Assembly (NCBI RefSeq): GCF_900111775.1
Contig: NZ_FOJJ01000039.1
Location: 140,509-204,508 of the forward strand
Reading direction: 5' to 3'
DNA length: 64,000 bases
DNA from: Desulfuromonas acetexigens
Lineage (GTDB): Bacteria > Desulfobacterota > Desulfuromonadia > Desulfuromonadales > Trichloromonadaceae
In this document: piece after piece, positions 27,835 to 35,602 of the stretch
Layout: every line of letters begins with the position of its first letter
Numbering within the stretch: position 1 is the stretch's first letter
Program-made: the position numbers and the translations under genes
The notes under the pieces: model-generated
Databases searched by the model: none
Seen by the model: only the letters and a program-made list of their open reading frames with translations
Told to the model about the DNA's origin: nothing

Positions 27835-29625
27835 ATGCTCGAATGTTCGCAACTGCAGGTCCGCTATCGGGAGGGGGAACACGATCTGCTCGCCCTCGAT
27901 CGCGTTGATCTGCGCCTGGAGCCGGGGCGGGTGCTGGCGCTGGTTGGGGAATCGGGTTCGGGCAAAACTACCCTGGCCCGCAGCTTGCTGGGATTGACGG
28001 ATAAAAATGCCCGCATCGACGGCGTGGTGCGCCTGGATGGGGAGGAGCTGACCGGTTTTTCGGAAGGGGCATGGAATCGGGTGCGTTGGGCGCGCATCGC
28101 CATGGTCGGTCAGAACGGCGCCGCTGCCCTCAATCCGGTACTGTCCATCGGCGCGCAGGTGGCCGAGCCGCTGATCGAGCATCGCGGGCTGGGGTCGGGG
28201 GCGGCGTTGGCGCAAGCGGAAATGGCCTTGACCGCCATGGGACTCGATCCGGCGGCGGCGCGGCGCTATCCCCATGAGTTGAGCGGCGGTCAGATTCAGC
28301 GGGCGCTGCTGGCCATGGCGCTGATTCTCGACCCCCAGGTGCTGATTCTCGATGAACCGACCGCCGCCCTCGATCCCCCGGCGCGGCAATTTGTCGGCGA
28401 AGTCATTCGCGATCAGCGGCGCCGGGGCAAGGCGATCCTGTTGATCAGCCATGATCTCGACAGCTGTCGGCGCCTGGCCGATCGGGTGGCGGTTCTCTAT
28501 CTCGGCCGGATACTCGAAGAACTGCCCGCTCGGGATCTCTTCGCGAATCCTTGCCATCCCTACACCCGCGCCCTGGTGCGGTCCTATCCCCGCATCGATG
28601 GCGTTCGCGATCTTGGCGGCATGCGCGGCGACGCCTTCTATCGCATGGTTCACGCCCATGACCGTCTGGCGGCGGACCATGTTCATACGATGGGGAGCGG
28701 CGACCCGGGGGAAAATGGCCATGCCCCGGAGCGAGGCTGCCTCTTTGCGCCGCGCTGCACCCAGGCCGAGGCGGCGTGCCGGGAGGAAGAACCGGAACTG
28801 TGCTCCGTCGGCGGGCATCGCTTGCGCTGTCGCCGGGGGGGAATCGTCAACCTTCTCGAATTGCATCAGGTGGAAAAGGCCTACGCCGGCGTCACCGCCC
28901 TCGCCCCGGTCGATCTGCGGCTGCGTCAAGGGGAGGTCTTCGGTCTGGTGGGGGAAACGGGTTCGGGTAAGAGCACCCTGGCGATGATCGCCGCCGGCGC
29001 CCTGCGCCCCGACGGCGGTCGGCGCGATTTCTCCGGCCGGGATCTGGAGGACTGGTTGCGGCGGGATCGCTTGAGCCTGGCGCGCCGGATAGGGATCGTC
29101 CAGCAGCATCCGGCCCTGGCGGTGAGCCCGCGCTTCGATGTCTTCGGGATCGTCGCCGAGCCGCTGCGTATTCAAGGGCAAACCGACTCGGCGGATGTGC
29201 TTCGTGAGCGGGTTACGCGGGCGCTGGTCGAGGTCCATCTGCCGACCGCCCCTGAATTTCTTCGCCGCCTCCCCCATCAGCTCAATCAGGGGGCGCTGCA
29301 ACGGTTGTGCATCGCCCGCGCCCTGATCACCGAACCGCTGCTGCTCATTGCCGACGAACCGACCAGCGCCCTCGACCCCAGCGTCCAAGCCAAGATCCTG
29401 AAGCTGCTGCTCGATCTGCAGATTGAGAAGGGCTTGACACTGCTCTTGGTGACCCACGATCTTGGATTGGCGCGCAAGGTCTGCGACAGGATCGGCGTCA
29501 TGCACGCCGGTCGGCTGGTCGAGGTCGGTAACGCCGCTCAGGTCTTGCAGCGTCCCGCCCATCCTTATACCCGAGAACTGCTCAACGCCTCTTATGAACT
29601 GGGAGATTTCGATGAATGTTACTGA
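27835..29625 (+). CDS. Fused two-domain ABC ATPase (DppD-DppF type)
   Basis: Product of 596 residues that joins in one chain the two ATPases usually encoded separately in peptide and nickel importers. Domain 1 has the Walker A GESGSGKTTL, signature LSGGQIQRALLAMAL, and Walker B LILDEPTAALD, then a C-terminal cysteine-containing segment (RGCLFAPRCTQAEAAC) typical of OppD-like proteins. Domain 2, from about residue 340, has GETGSGKSTL and IADEPTSALD, but its signature is altered: LNQGALQRL in place of LSGGQ-x-QR. One of the two ATP sites may therefore be weak. It overlaps the FmdE-like gene by 14 bases. Confidence 0.94.
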   Translation: MLECSQLQVRYREGEHDLLALDRVDLRLEPGRVLALVGESGSGKTTLARSLLGLTDKNARIDGVVRLDGEELTGFSEGAWNRVRWARIAMVGQNGAAALNPVLSIGAQVAEPLIEHRGLGSGAALAQAEMALTAMGLDPAAARRYPHELSGGQIQRALLAMALILDPQVLILDEPTAALDPPARQFVGEVIRDQRRRGKAILLISHDLDSCRRLADRVAVLYLGRILEELPARDLFANPCHPYTRALVRSYPRIDGVRDLGGMRGDAFYRMVHAHDRLAADHVHTMGSGDPGENGHAPERGCLFAPRCTQAEAACREEEPELCSVGGHRLRCRRGGIVNLLELHQVEKAYAGVTALAPVDLRLRQGEVFGLVGETGSGKSTLAMIAAGALRPDGGRRDFSGRDLEDWLRRDRLSLARRIGIVQQHPALAVSPRFDVFGIVAEPLRIQGQTDSADVLRERVTRALVEVHLPTAPEFLRRLPHQLNQGALQRLCIARALITEPLLLIADEPTSALDPSVQAKILKLLLDLQIEKGLTLLLVTHDLGLARKVCDRIGVMHAGRLVEVGNAAQVLQRPAHPYTRELLNASYELGDFDECY

Positions 29626-30223
29626 TGAACCGGCCTTTCAGGAAAGTATTCGCCTGCACGGCCATGCCTGTATCGGCCTCGCCGTCGGTTATGCGGCGGC
29701 CCGTGTCGCTCTAAAGCGTCTCGCCATCGCCCGAGCTGAGGATGAAGAACTGGTCGCTATCGTCGAATGCGATGCCTGCGGGGTCGATGCCATCCAGTCC
29801 GTCCTTGGCTGTACCCTCGGCAAGGGCAATCTGATCTACCGCGATCATGGCAAGAACGTCTTCACCATCATCGACCGGCGCAAAAACCGGGGCGTGCGCA
29901 TCGCCCTCGCCGCCGATCTTTTCAACCGTACGCCGGAGCAGGAAGCGTTGATGCTCAAGGTTTTCGGCGGCAGGGCCGACGATGGTGAACGGCAGTCCTT
30001 CTGGACCGCGCAGCGGAAGAAGATCGCGGACTTTCTTGCCGACCCGCCGGAGCGCTGGTTTCGTATCGAGATGGTCGACCCCGAAGCGCCGGAACGGGCA
30101 CGCCTCTTCTCTTCGCTCATCTGCGAGCAGTGCGGCGAGCAGGTGATGGAGCCGCGTGTTCGCCTGCGCGCGGGAAAGAAGGTCTGCATTCCCTGTGCGG
30201 AAAATTACGGCCGGGGCTGGTAG
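29612..30223 (+). CDS. FmdE-like protein
   Basis: Product of 203 residues. FmdE was named from formylmethanofuran dehydrogenase operons; members also occur away from methanogenesis, often near metal transport. The N-terminal part has the conserved RLHGHACIGLAVGYAA with histidine and cysteine ligands, then VECDACGVDAIQSVLGCTLGKGN. The C-terminal CEQCGEQV ... CIPCAENYG is a four-cysteine zinc-ribbon. ATG 29612 is used rather than the open frame back to 29462, which covers the ATPase end. Placement at the end of the TonB/ABC operon suggests handling of the imported metal. The metal is unknown. Confidence 0.87.
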   Translation: MNVTDEPAFQESIRLHGHACIGLAVGYAAARVALKRLAIARAEDEELVAIVECDACGVDAIQSVLGCTLGKGNLIYRDHGKNVFTIIDRRKNRGVRIALAADLFNRTPEQEALMLKVFGGRADDGERQSFWTAQRKKIADFLADPPERWFRIEMVDPEAPERARLFSSLICEQCGEQVMEPRVRLRAGKKVCIPCAENYGRGW

Positions 30224-30298
30224 CAGGCCACGCCGGGCTGGCGTGTCTCCGGTTTTTCCGGTATGGTGGCGCCTCTTCTTTTTACGGGAGTGCCCGCC

Positions 30299-31042
30299 AT
30301 GCTCGAGTCCGCCGAAGATCTCGCCGTCATTCTGGTCGAGCCGCAAAATCCCGGAAATATCGGCATGGTCTGCCGGGCCATGGCCAATTTCGGGGTCAGT
30401 GACCTGCGGCTGGTCAACCCCTGTGACTATCTCCATCCCGAAGCGCGCAAGTTTGCCGTCGGCGCCCATCCTCTGCTCGGTTCGGCCCGGACCTTCCCCA
30501 ATCTGGCCTCGGCAATTGCCGATCTGCGTCTGAGCGTGGCCACCACCCGGCGCGGCGGTCGGCTGCGCGGCGAACTCCTCGATCTCGCCCAGGTGCCGAC
30601 GCTGCGGGCGACGCTCCCCACCGGTGGGCGCATGGGGCTGGTTTTCGGCCGCGAGGATGCGGGACTGACCAGTGATGAGGTTGCCCTCTGCTCCCATGCC
30701 GCGACCGTGGAGACTTGCGCGGAGGTGGGTTCTCTGAATCTGGCGCAGGCAGTGCTGCTCTTTGTTCATGAAATCGCCCGCCGGCCGATGACGCACGGGG
30801 AGGATGTCCGGGAACGCTCGCCGCAGGGGGAACTCGAAGCCCTGTTCGGGCAGATGGAGAAGGTACTGACACGCATCGCCTTTCTTAATCCGAAGCGGCC
30901 GGAGGCGGTGATGAACAGTCTGCGCCGGATCCATCAGCGGGCGGCTCTCGATGCCCGGGAACTGGCGATGCTGCGCGGCATCTGGAGCCAGATCGATTGG
31001 AGTTGCCGGGATTGGCGCGGACGCAAGCGGGGAGATGATTAA
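30299..31042 (+). CDS. trmJ: tRNA/rRNA methyltransferase TrmJ (SpoU/SPOUT)
   Basis: Product of 247 residues, starting LAVILVEPQNPGNIGMVCRAMANFG, the first motif of the TrmJ group of SPOUT enzymes. Motif 2 is GLVFGREDAGLTSDEV, motif 3 ETCAEVGSLNLAQAVLL, which together bind SAM through a knotted fold. TrmJ puts a 2'-O-methyl group on position 32 of tRNAs. ATG 30299, with GGGAG before it, is chosen over ATG 30263. The C-terminal extension of some 60 residues matches TrmJ length. The next gene is the ATP synthase cluster. Confidence 0.92.
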   Translation: MLESAEDLAVILVEPQNPGNIGMVCRAMANFGVSDLRLVNPCDYLHPEARKFAVGAHPLLGSARTFPNLASAIADLRLSVATTRRGGRLRGELLDLAQVPTLRATLPTGGRMGLVFGREDAGLTSDEVALCSHAATVETCAEVGSLNLAQAVLLFVHEIARRPMTHGEDVRERSPQGELEALFGQMEKVLTRIAFLNPKRPEAVMNSLRRIHQRAALDARELAMLRGIWSQIDWSCRDWRGRKRGDD

Positions 31043-31066
31043 ATCGAGGAAACCCGCCAAAAACCG

Positions 31067-31095
31067 TTGACATCCCCCTTGCCCTATGGTACTTA
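31067..31095 (+). promoter_or_regulatory. Promoter of the atpZIBE operon
   Basis: TTGACA (31067-31072), a 17-base spacer and TACTTA (31090-31095), which is a weak -10. A GCCCTA/TAGGGC hairpin lies between and around the boxes (31081-31098). An AAACCCGCC segment upstream (31050-31058) can also pair with GGCGGGTTT (31097-31105), giving a possible terminator for trmJ. Confidence 0.5.
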
Positions 31096-31139
31096 GGGCG
31101 GGTTTTTCATCTACGTTGTTCTTTGCCGAAAGTCAATCG

Positions 31140-31397
31140 ATGGCCGAAGATAAACGTCAATTATTCAGAAGCCTTGGTTTTCTTTCGAGTGTCGGAATCT
31201 CGATGGTGGCCGCGACCCTGATCGGTCTCGGCATGGGTTGGTGGCTCGACCAGAAGTTTGATACTTCCCCTTGGTTTACCCTGATTTTCCTGGGGTTCGG
31301 CATTGCCTCGGGATTCCGTAACATCTATATTCTGACCGAGCGCGAACTCAAACGCTCGCAGGAAGAGAACCGGGAGGACGGTGACGGACGCGGATGA
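31140..31397 (+). CDS. atpZ: AtpZ-like ATP synthase accessory protein
   Basis: Product of 85 residues with two membrane helices (LGFLSSVGISMVAATLIGLGMGWWLDQ and FTLIFLGFGIASGFRNIYIL) and a charged C-terminus. The GWWLD and GIASGFRN parts mark the AtpZ/AtpI group that sits at the head of many F0 operons. I use ATG 31140, the start of MAEDKRQLF, although the ribosome-binding site is weak; 31086 would run into the promoter. It overlaps atpI by 17 bases. Confidence 0.88.
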   Translation: MAEDKRQLFRSLGFLSSVGISMVAATLIGLGMGWWLDQKFDTSPWFTLIFLGFGIASGFRNIYILTERELKRSQEENREDGDGRG

Positions 31398-31752
31398 TCG
31401 CTTGCTGGGGGAGTTGTCCCGGCGTAACTGGCTACTTCTGGCGATCCTTGTACTCATCAGCCTCTTCTGGCGTTCTTCGGCGGTCACCCTGGGGGTGCTC
31501 GCGGGGGGACTGGTCGCCATTCTCGGCCACTATTGGCGCTATCTGGCTCTCAGTCGTCTGCTCGGCTCACCTTCGCGGCAGTCGGCCAAGGGCTTTCAAA
31601 TCAATTATGTGCTTCGACTGGCGGTGTTGGGAAGTGTCCTCTTCCTATTGATCGCCAAGGCCAGGGTCGACTTGCCGGCACTGGTGGTCGGGCTGTCGGT
31701 GGTGGTTCTGAATGTGCTGTTAACCACCCTTAAGCGGACGATCCGAATGTAA
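31381..31752 (+). CDS. atpI: ATP synthase protein I (AtpI-like)
   Basis: Product of 123 residues with about four predicted helices, of the ATP synthase I family. AtpI assists assembly of the c-ring and possibly Mg uptake. The sequence starts at GTG 31381, overlapping atpZ, and ends with TTLKRTIRM. A small positively charged loop (LSRLLGSPSRQSAKGF) lies mid-protein. It is followed 21 bases later by atpB, which has an AGGAGG ribosome-binding site. Confidence 0.82.
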   Translation: MTDADDRLLGELSRRNWLLLAILVLISLFWRSSAVTLGVLAGGLVAILGHYWRYLALSRLLGSPSRQSAKGFQINYVLRLAVLGSVLFLLIAKARVDLPALVVGLSVVVLNVLLTTLKRTIRM

Positions 31753-31773
31753 CCGAGGAGGCAGTAGCCAACC

Positions 31774-32448
31774 ATGACGCATCCCTTTCTTATTTTTCAG
31801 TGGCTGGAACAGCAACTTCACACCCACGTAGGCGAGCATGTCACCTATACCTGGTTTGTCATGCTGGTGCTGATCGTCCTGGCTTTTTTGGCCTCGCGTG
31901 CGGTGAAGCTGATCCCCGGTGGCCTGCAGAATTTCATGGAGGTCGTGGTTTCCGGGATCGAGAACCTCATCGAGGAGACGATGGGGCCCAAGGGCAAGGC
32001 CTATTTCCCGCTGCTGGCCACTTTCGCTCTTTTCATTCTGGTGTCCAACCTGATCGCCCTGGTTCCCGGCTTCTATCCGCCGACCGCCAACCTCAATACC
32101 AACGGCGCTCTGGCTCTGACCGTTTTCGCCATGACGCACATCATCGGCGTCAAAGAGCACGGCTTTCACTACTTCAAGCATTTCATGGGGCCGATCCTGG
32201 CCCTGGCTCCACTGATCTTCATTATCGAGATCATCGGTCATCTGGCCCGCCCCCTTTCGCTCTCGCTGCGTCTTTTCGGCAACATGTACGGTCATGAGAT
32301 CGTGCTGATGATCTTCCTGGCCCTGGTTCCCTTCCTGCTGCCGGTGCCGATGATGCTCATGGGCGTACTCGTCGCCTTCATCCAGACCTTTGTCTTCACC
32401 CTGCTGGCGATGATTTACATTGCCGGCGCCCTGGAAGAGGCTCACTAA
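31774..32448 (+). CDS. atpB: ATP synthase F0 subunit a
   Basis: Product of 224 residues. Subunit a forms the ion half-channels beside the c-ring. The essential arginine is in the [18 protein letters not shown] stretch, and the earlier [10 protein letters not shown] and C-terminal [22 protein letters not shown] regions are typical. It lies upstream of atpE, with 73 bases between. F1 genes are not nearby, an arrangement known in Geobacter relatives, where F0 and F1 are split. Confidence 0.95.
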   Translation: MTHPFLIFQWLEQQLHTHVGEHVTYTWFVMLVLIVLAFLASRAVKLIPGGLQNFMEVVVSGIENLIEETMGPKGKAYFPLLATFALFILVSNLIALVPGFYPPTANLNTNGALALTVFAMTHIIGVKEHGFHYFKHFMGPILALAPLIFIIEIIGHLARPLSLSLRLFGNMYGHEIVLMIFLALVPFLLPVPMMLMGVLVAFIQTFVFTLLAMIYIAGALEEAH

Positions 32449-32521
32449 GTCATTCGTTCGCTACGGCGATTCAAGGTCCTATATTATTTAGGAATAACTC
32501 AACCTCGAAAGGAGCAACACA

Positions 32522-32788
32522 ATGGAATTCTTCGCTTGGTGTATGATCGCTGCCGGTTTCGGCATGGCTATCGGTTCGTTCGGAACCGGCCTTGGCCAGG
32601 GACTGGCTATCAAGAGCGCCGTTGAGGGCGTGGCTCGTAATCCCGGCGCCAGCGGCAAAATCCTGACCACCATGATGATCGGTCTGGCCATGATCGAGTC
32701 CCTCGCCATCTACGTCTTCGTTGTGGCGATGATCATCCTCTTCGCCAACCCCTTCACCGAGCAGGTGATGTCGCTGTTGGCTAAGTAA
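32522..32788 (+). CDS. atpE: ATP synthase F0 subunit c
   Basis: Product of 88 residues, a two-helix hairpin. The ion-carrying carboxylate is E59 in [12 protein letters not shown]26 is in the GLGQG of helix 1, and the polar loop is [10 protein letters not shown]. Na-type rings keep Q, E and S at the matching places and commonly a threonine after the serine; here Q26, E59 and S60 are kept but that threonine is leucine. The coupling ion is therefore undecided. A strong AAAGGAG ribosome-binding site suits the high stoichiometry of this subunit, and a long hairpin terminator follows. Confidence 0.96.
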   Translation: MEFFAWCMIAAGFGMAIGSFGTGLGQGLAIKSAVEGVARNPGASGKILTTMMIGLAMIESLAIYVFVVAMIILFANPFTEQVMSLLAK

Positions 32789-32805
32789 GTTCGACTGTTA
32801 CGCCA

Positions 32806-32844
32806 TAAAAAGGGGGCGTGCCCTGACGGCACGCCCCCTTTTTA
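32806..32844. terminator. Strong intrinsic terminator after atpE
   Basis: A 17-bp perfect stem (32806-32822 with 32828-32844), loop CTGAC, with A5 and T5 at its ends. It can act on both strands, serving atpE and the small membrane-protein gene opposite. Confidence 0.95.
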
Positions 32845-32873
32845 TGCTTTGTCTGCGGCGATGAAACGCTGTT

Positions 32874-33104
32874 TCAGCGTGGCGTGCGATTGCGGACAAT
32901 ACGCATGAAGAGCACGCCGAAGATCGACAGGCACAACCCGACACAGATACACAGGTAGCCGAGGCCCTTGCCGGTGCCCCAGCCGAGAACGTCTCCCTCC
33001 CCGATGAAGAAGAAGAGCCCGAGGCCGCCAAAGGTGGCAAGCCCGCCGACGATGTAAAGTGTGAAGGCGCAAATGGCCAGGAGCAGATCGGTGTCTTTGG
33101 TCAT
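32874..33104 (-). CDS. Small unknown membrane protein
   Basis: Product of 76 residues with two long hydrophobic helices (LLLAICAFTLYIVGGLATFGG and YLCICVGLCLSIFGVLFM) separated by a short EGDVLGWGTGKG loop, and a basic C-terminal end (RIVRNRTPR). I do not recognise a family. Three cysteines fall within the helices. ATG 33104 has an AAGGAT ribosome-binding site; the earlier in-frame ATG at 33119 lacks one. It is alone on its strand between the atp operon and the CbcL-like gene. Confidence 0.6.
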   Translation of the reverse strand: MTKDTDLLLAICAFTLYIVGGLATFGGLGLFFFIGEGDVLGWGTGKGLGYLCICVGLCLSIFGVLFMRIVRNRTPR

Positions 33105-33482
33105 GGGAAAATCCTTCATGGAGGGCGGAATCGTTTCGCTTGAGCGGAAGCGTCGTGATTCAAGCACAAGGCGGCGGTTTTGTCCAGTTTCACGGTTGGC
33201 TCCAGCGCCCTGATGGAAAATTTAGACAATATCCCGGTGTTTAATGAGGGAATGAAAAACATATTATCTTTCATGGGCTTACCCCCGATGGAAAAGAATA
33301 CCTAAGGACCGTTTCACAATTGACTTTTACGTTTTGCTGTGATAGTCAGGAGCGCTGTATATAAAAAAAATACATAAAGATGACGATAGGTCCGGGAGAG
33401 ACCATCGATACCGTCTTTTGTCTTTACAAGTCAGGTGTTTCACGGGTGGAACAAGAAATTTAACGATGTCAGGAGGTCTTCT
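33105..33482. other. Gene-free region upstream of the CbcL-like cytochrome
   Basis: This 378-base gap is AT-rich in its second half. It holds a possible -35 TTGACT at 33320-33325, with only a poor -10 (GATAGT at 33341-33346). I looked for a GEMM-type cyclic dinucleotide riboswitch, common ahead of Geobacter cytochromes, and saw none of its signature strings. An AGGAGG at the end serves the cytochrome start. Confidence 0.5.
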
Positions 33483-35333
33483 ATGCACCACGCTTTGCCA
33501 CGTTTGTTGATGGCCTTGGCCCTGTTGCTGGCCCTGGTTGTGCCTGCGGCCGCAGAAAACGGCTTGGCCATTGATCCCAAAGCCTGTCTGGAATGTCACG
33601 AAGATGTGGTTTCCGTCGGCGAATTCAGTGCCTCGGTCCATGGCCAGAATGCCTGTACCAGCTGTCATGTCGAGCTGTCCGATTTGCAGGGGCACATCGA
33701 TGGCACGGTGATGCCCGAGCCGGTCAGTTGTGTTCGCTGCCACAAACAACAGACTGCCGAGCATTATGCCAGCGTGCATATGCTCAACGATATCAAGTGC
33801 GCTGATTGCCATGCCCAGATCCACACCCTTGCTTCCTGGAAGGGGGAGAAGCAGAAGGTGGTGGAGACCTGTACTGGCTGCCATGACAATCATGAAAATT
33901 ACATGGAATCGTCCCACGGCAAGGGTGTTCTCGCCGGGAATCCCGATTCGGCCGCTTGCCACGACTGCCACAACCTGCATGAAGTCAAGCCCCTGGGGGA
34001 AGCCAATTCCAGGGAGAACCGCGAGTTTCATACCAGCGTCTGCCTCAAGTGCCATGCCGACGAAGAGATGATGGCTCGTAACGGCGTCTTTAACGTCGCC
34101 GTCAAAACCTACATGGACAGTTACCACGGCAAGAACTTTCGTCTGGGCTATCCCGAACTGGTTGCTGGCTGTGCCGACTGCCACACCTCGCACGGTGTCT
34201 TGCCCGCAGACGATGTGCGCTCGAGCGTAAACGAGGAAAATCTGGTGGCGACCTGCGCCGTCTGTCATGATAAGGCGACGCCGCTCTTCACCATGTATTA
34301 CTCCCACGGTTCCCACGACAAAGACAAGTATCCGATTCTTTATTATACCTTCGTCGCCATGACCACCTTGCTGGTGACGACCTTTGGGGTCTTCTGGATC
34401 CACTCCCTGCTCTGGATGTTCCGCGGCTTTGTCGAAAACCGCGAGAAGAAGCGGGAACTGATGGAGCATGGCTTCGTCCAGCACATCAAGGATCCGCACA
34501 AGATGTACCGCCGTTTCACCAAGCGCCACGTCTTCTTGCACTTCCTGGTAATCATCAGCTTCCTCGGCCTCTCTCTGACCGGCCTGCCGCTGAAGTTCGC
34601 CGACCAGCCCTGGGCCAAGGTCTTCATGGACTTCTTCGGTTCGGCGGCTAACGCGGCCTACATCCACCGGATCTGTGCCGGGATCACCTTTGTCTATTTC
34701 GGTGCCGCGATCTACATGTCCATTAACTTCCTTTTCATTCGCAAGGACATCCCGGGGAACTTCCTGCAGCGGTTGTTCGGACCCGAGTCCCTCTGTCCTA
34801 ACTTCCGCGATATCCGCGATGTGACCAATATGGTCCGCTGGTTCCTCTTCCGCGGGCCGAAGCCGACCTTCGAGCGCTGGACCTACTGGGAGAAGTTCGA
34901 CTTTATCGCGGTCTTCTGGGGTATGTTCGCCATCGGCGGCTCTGGCCTGATGCTCTGGTTCCCTGAGTTCTTCGGCTCGTTCCTCCCCGGCTGGGCCTTC
35001 AACGTCGCGACCATCGTCCACTCGGACGAAGCGCTTCTGGCTACCGGCTTCATCTTCACCGTCCACTTCTTCAACACCCACGGACGGCCGGAGAAGTTCC
35101 CCATGGACTTCGTCATTTTCAATGGGGAAATGCCGAAGGAAGAGTTCATCCATGAGCGCGGCGATCAATGGAAGCGTTACGAAGAAGCCGGCACCCTGCA
35201 TCTCTACGAGAAGCTCAAGCCGAGCGGGATTCTCTACGACTTCTTCTTCAAGACCCTGGGCTTTACGGCGGTCTTTATCGGACTTTCGCTGGTTGTTCTT
35301 ATGGTTTACGCGTTCATGCACGGTTCCCACTAG
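33483..35333 (+). CDS. cbcL: CbcL-like quinol oxidase: nine-haem cytochrome c fused to cytochrome b domain
   Basis: Product of 616 residues. After a signal peptide come nine CXXCH haem sites between about residues 34 and 262, followed by a membrane part with several helices and conserved histidines, like the HydC/FdnI dihaem cytochrome b. This architecture matches CbcL of Geobacter sulfurreducens, an inner-membrane menaquinol oxidase used for low-potential metal and electrode reduction. The periplasmic cytochrome part would pass electrons on. ATG 33483 with AGGAGG is chosen over 33435. A terminator follows, then an ImcH-like cytochrome. Confidence 0.88.
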   Translation: MHHALPRLLMALALLLALVVPAAAENGLAIDPKACLECHEDVVSVGEFSASVHGQNACTSCHVELSDLQGHIDGTVMPEPVSCVRCHKQQTAEHYASVHMLNDIKCADCHAQIHTLASWKGEKQKVVETCTGCHDNHENYMESSHGKGVLAGNPDSAACHDCHNLHEVKPLGEANSRENREFHTSVCLKCHADEEMMARNGVFNVAVKTYMDSYHGKNFRLGYPELVAGCADCHTSHGVLPADDVRSSVNEENLVATCAVCHDKATPLFTMYYSHGSHDKDKYPILYYTFVAMTTLLVTTFGVFWIHSLLWMFRGFVENREKKRELMEHGFVQHIKDPHKMYRRFTKRHVFLHFLVIISFLGLSLTGLPLKFADQPWAKVFMDFFGSAANAAYIHRICAGITFVYFGAAIYMSINFLFIRKDIPGNFLQRLFGPESLCPNFRDIRDVTNMVRWFLFRGPKPTFERWTYWEKFDFIAVFWGMFAIGGSGLMLWFPEFFGSFLPGWAFNVATIVHSDEALLATGFIFTVHFFNTHGRPEKFPMDFVIFNGEMPKEEFIHERGDQWKRYEEAGTLHLYEKLKPSGILYDFFFKTLGFTAVFIGLSLVVLMVYAFMHGSH

Positions 35334-35355
35334 GGGTCTGCATTGTTTGTGAAGT

Positions 35356-35395
35356 AAAAGAAAAGGGTCGCCGATTTCGGCGGCCCTTTTCTTTT
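35356..35395 (+). terminator. Intrinsic terminator after the CbcL-like gene
   Basis: The twelve-base arms AAAAGAAAAGGG (35356-35367) and CCCTTTTCTTTT (35384-35395) pair perfectly, with an inner CGCCG/CGGCG stem. Confidence 0.9.
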
Positions 35396-35602
35396 GGCGG
35401 TAAATCCTTGAGATTGCAGTAGAATAATTAAAAACTTATCCGTTGACTTAACTTGACCTGAATGATACTAAGCCGATATGTTCGGTCGGAAATACCCCGG
35501 CGGCGCCAGTAGTCGGGATTTTCCACTTTTTGATCTATCGGGCCCGATGCCTCCAGGGGTTCCGAAATTTAACTGAAGATGAGCCAGGGAAAGGAAACGC
35601 CT

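Noticed and set aside
33327..35330. A 667-residue minus-strand frame opposite the CbcL-like gene
   Set aside because: The plus strand encodes nine haem motifs and a cytochrome b domain with a good ribosome-binding site. The antisense frame has none of this.
33105..35602. Cyclic dinucleotide (GEMM-type) riboswitches before the cytochrome genes
   Set aside because: I looked for the conserved GEMM strings before both cytochrome genes and found none.
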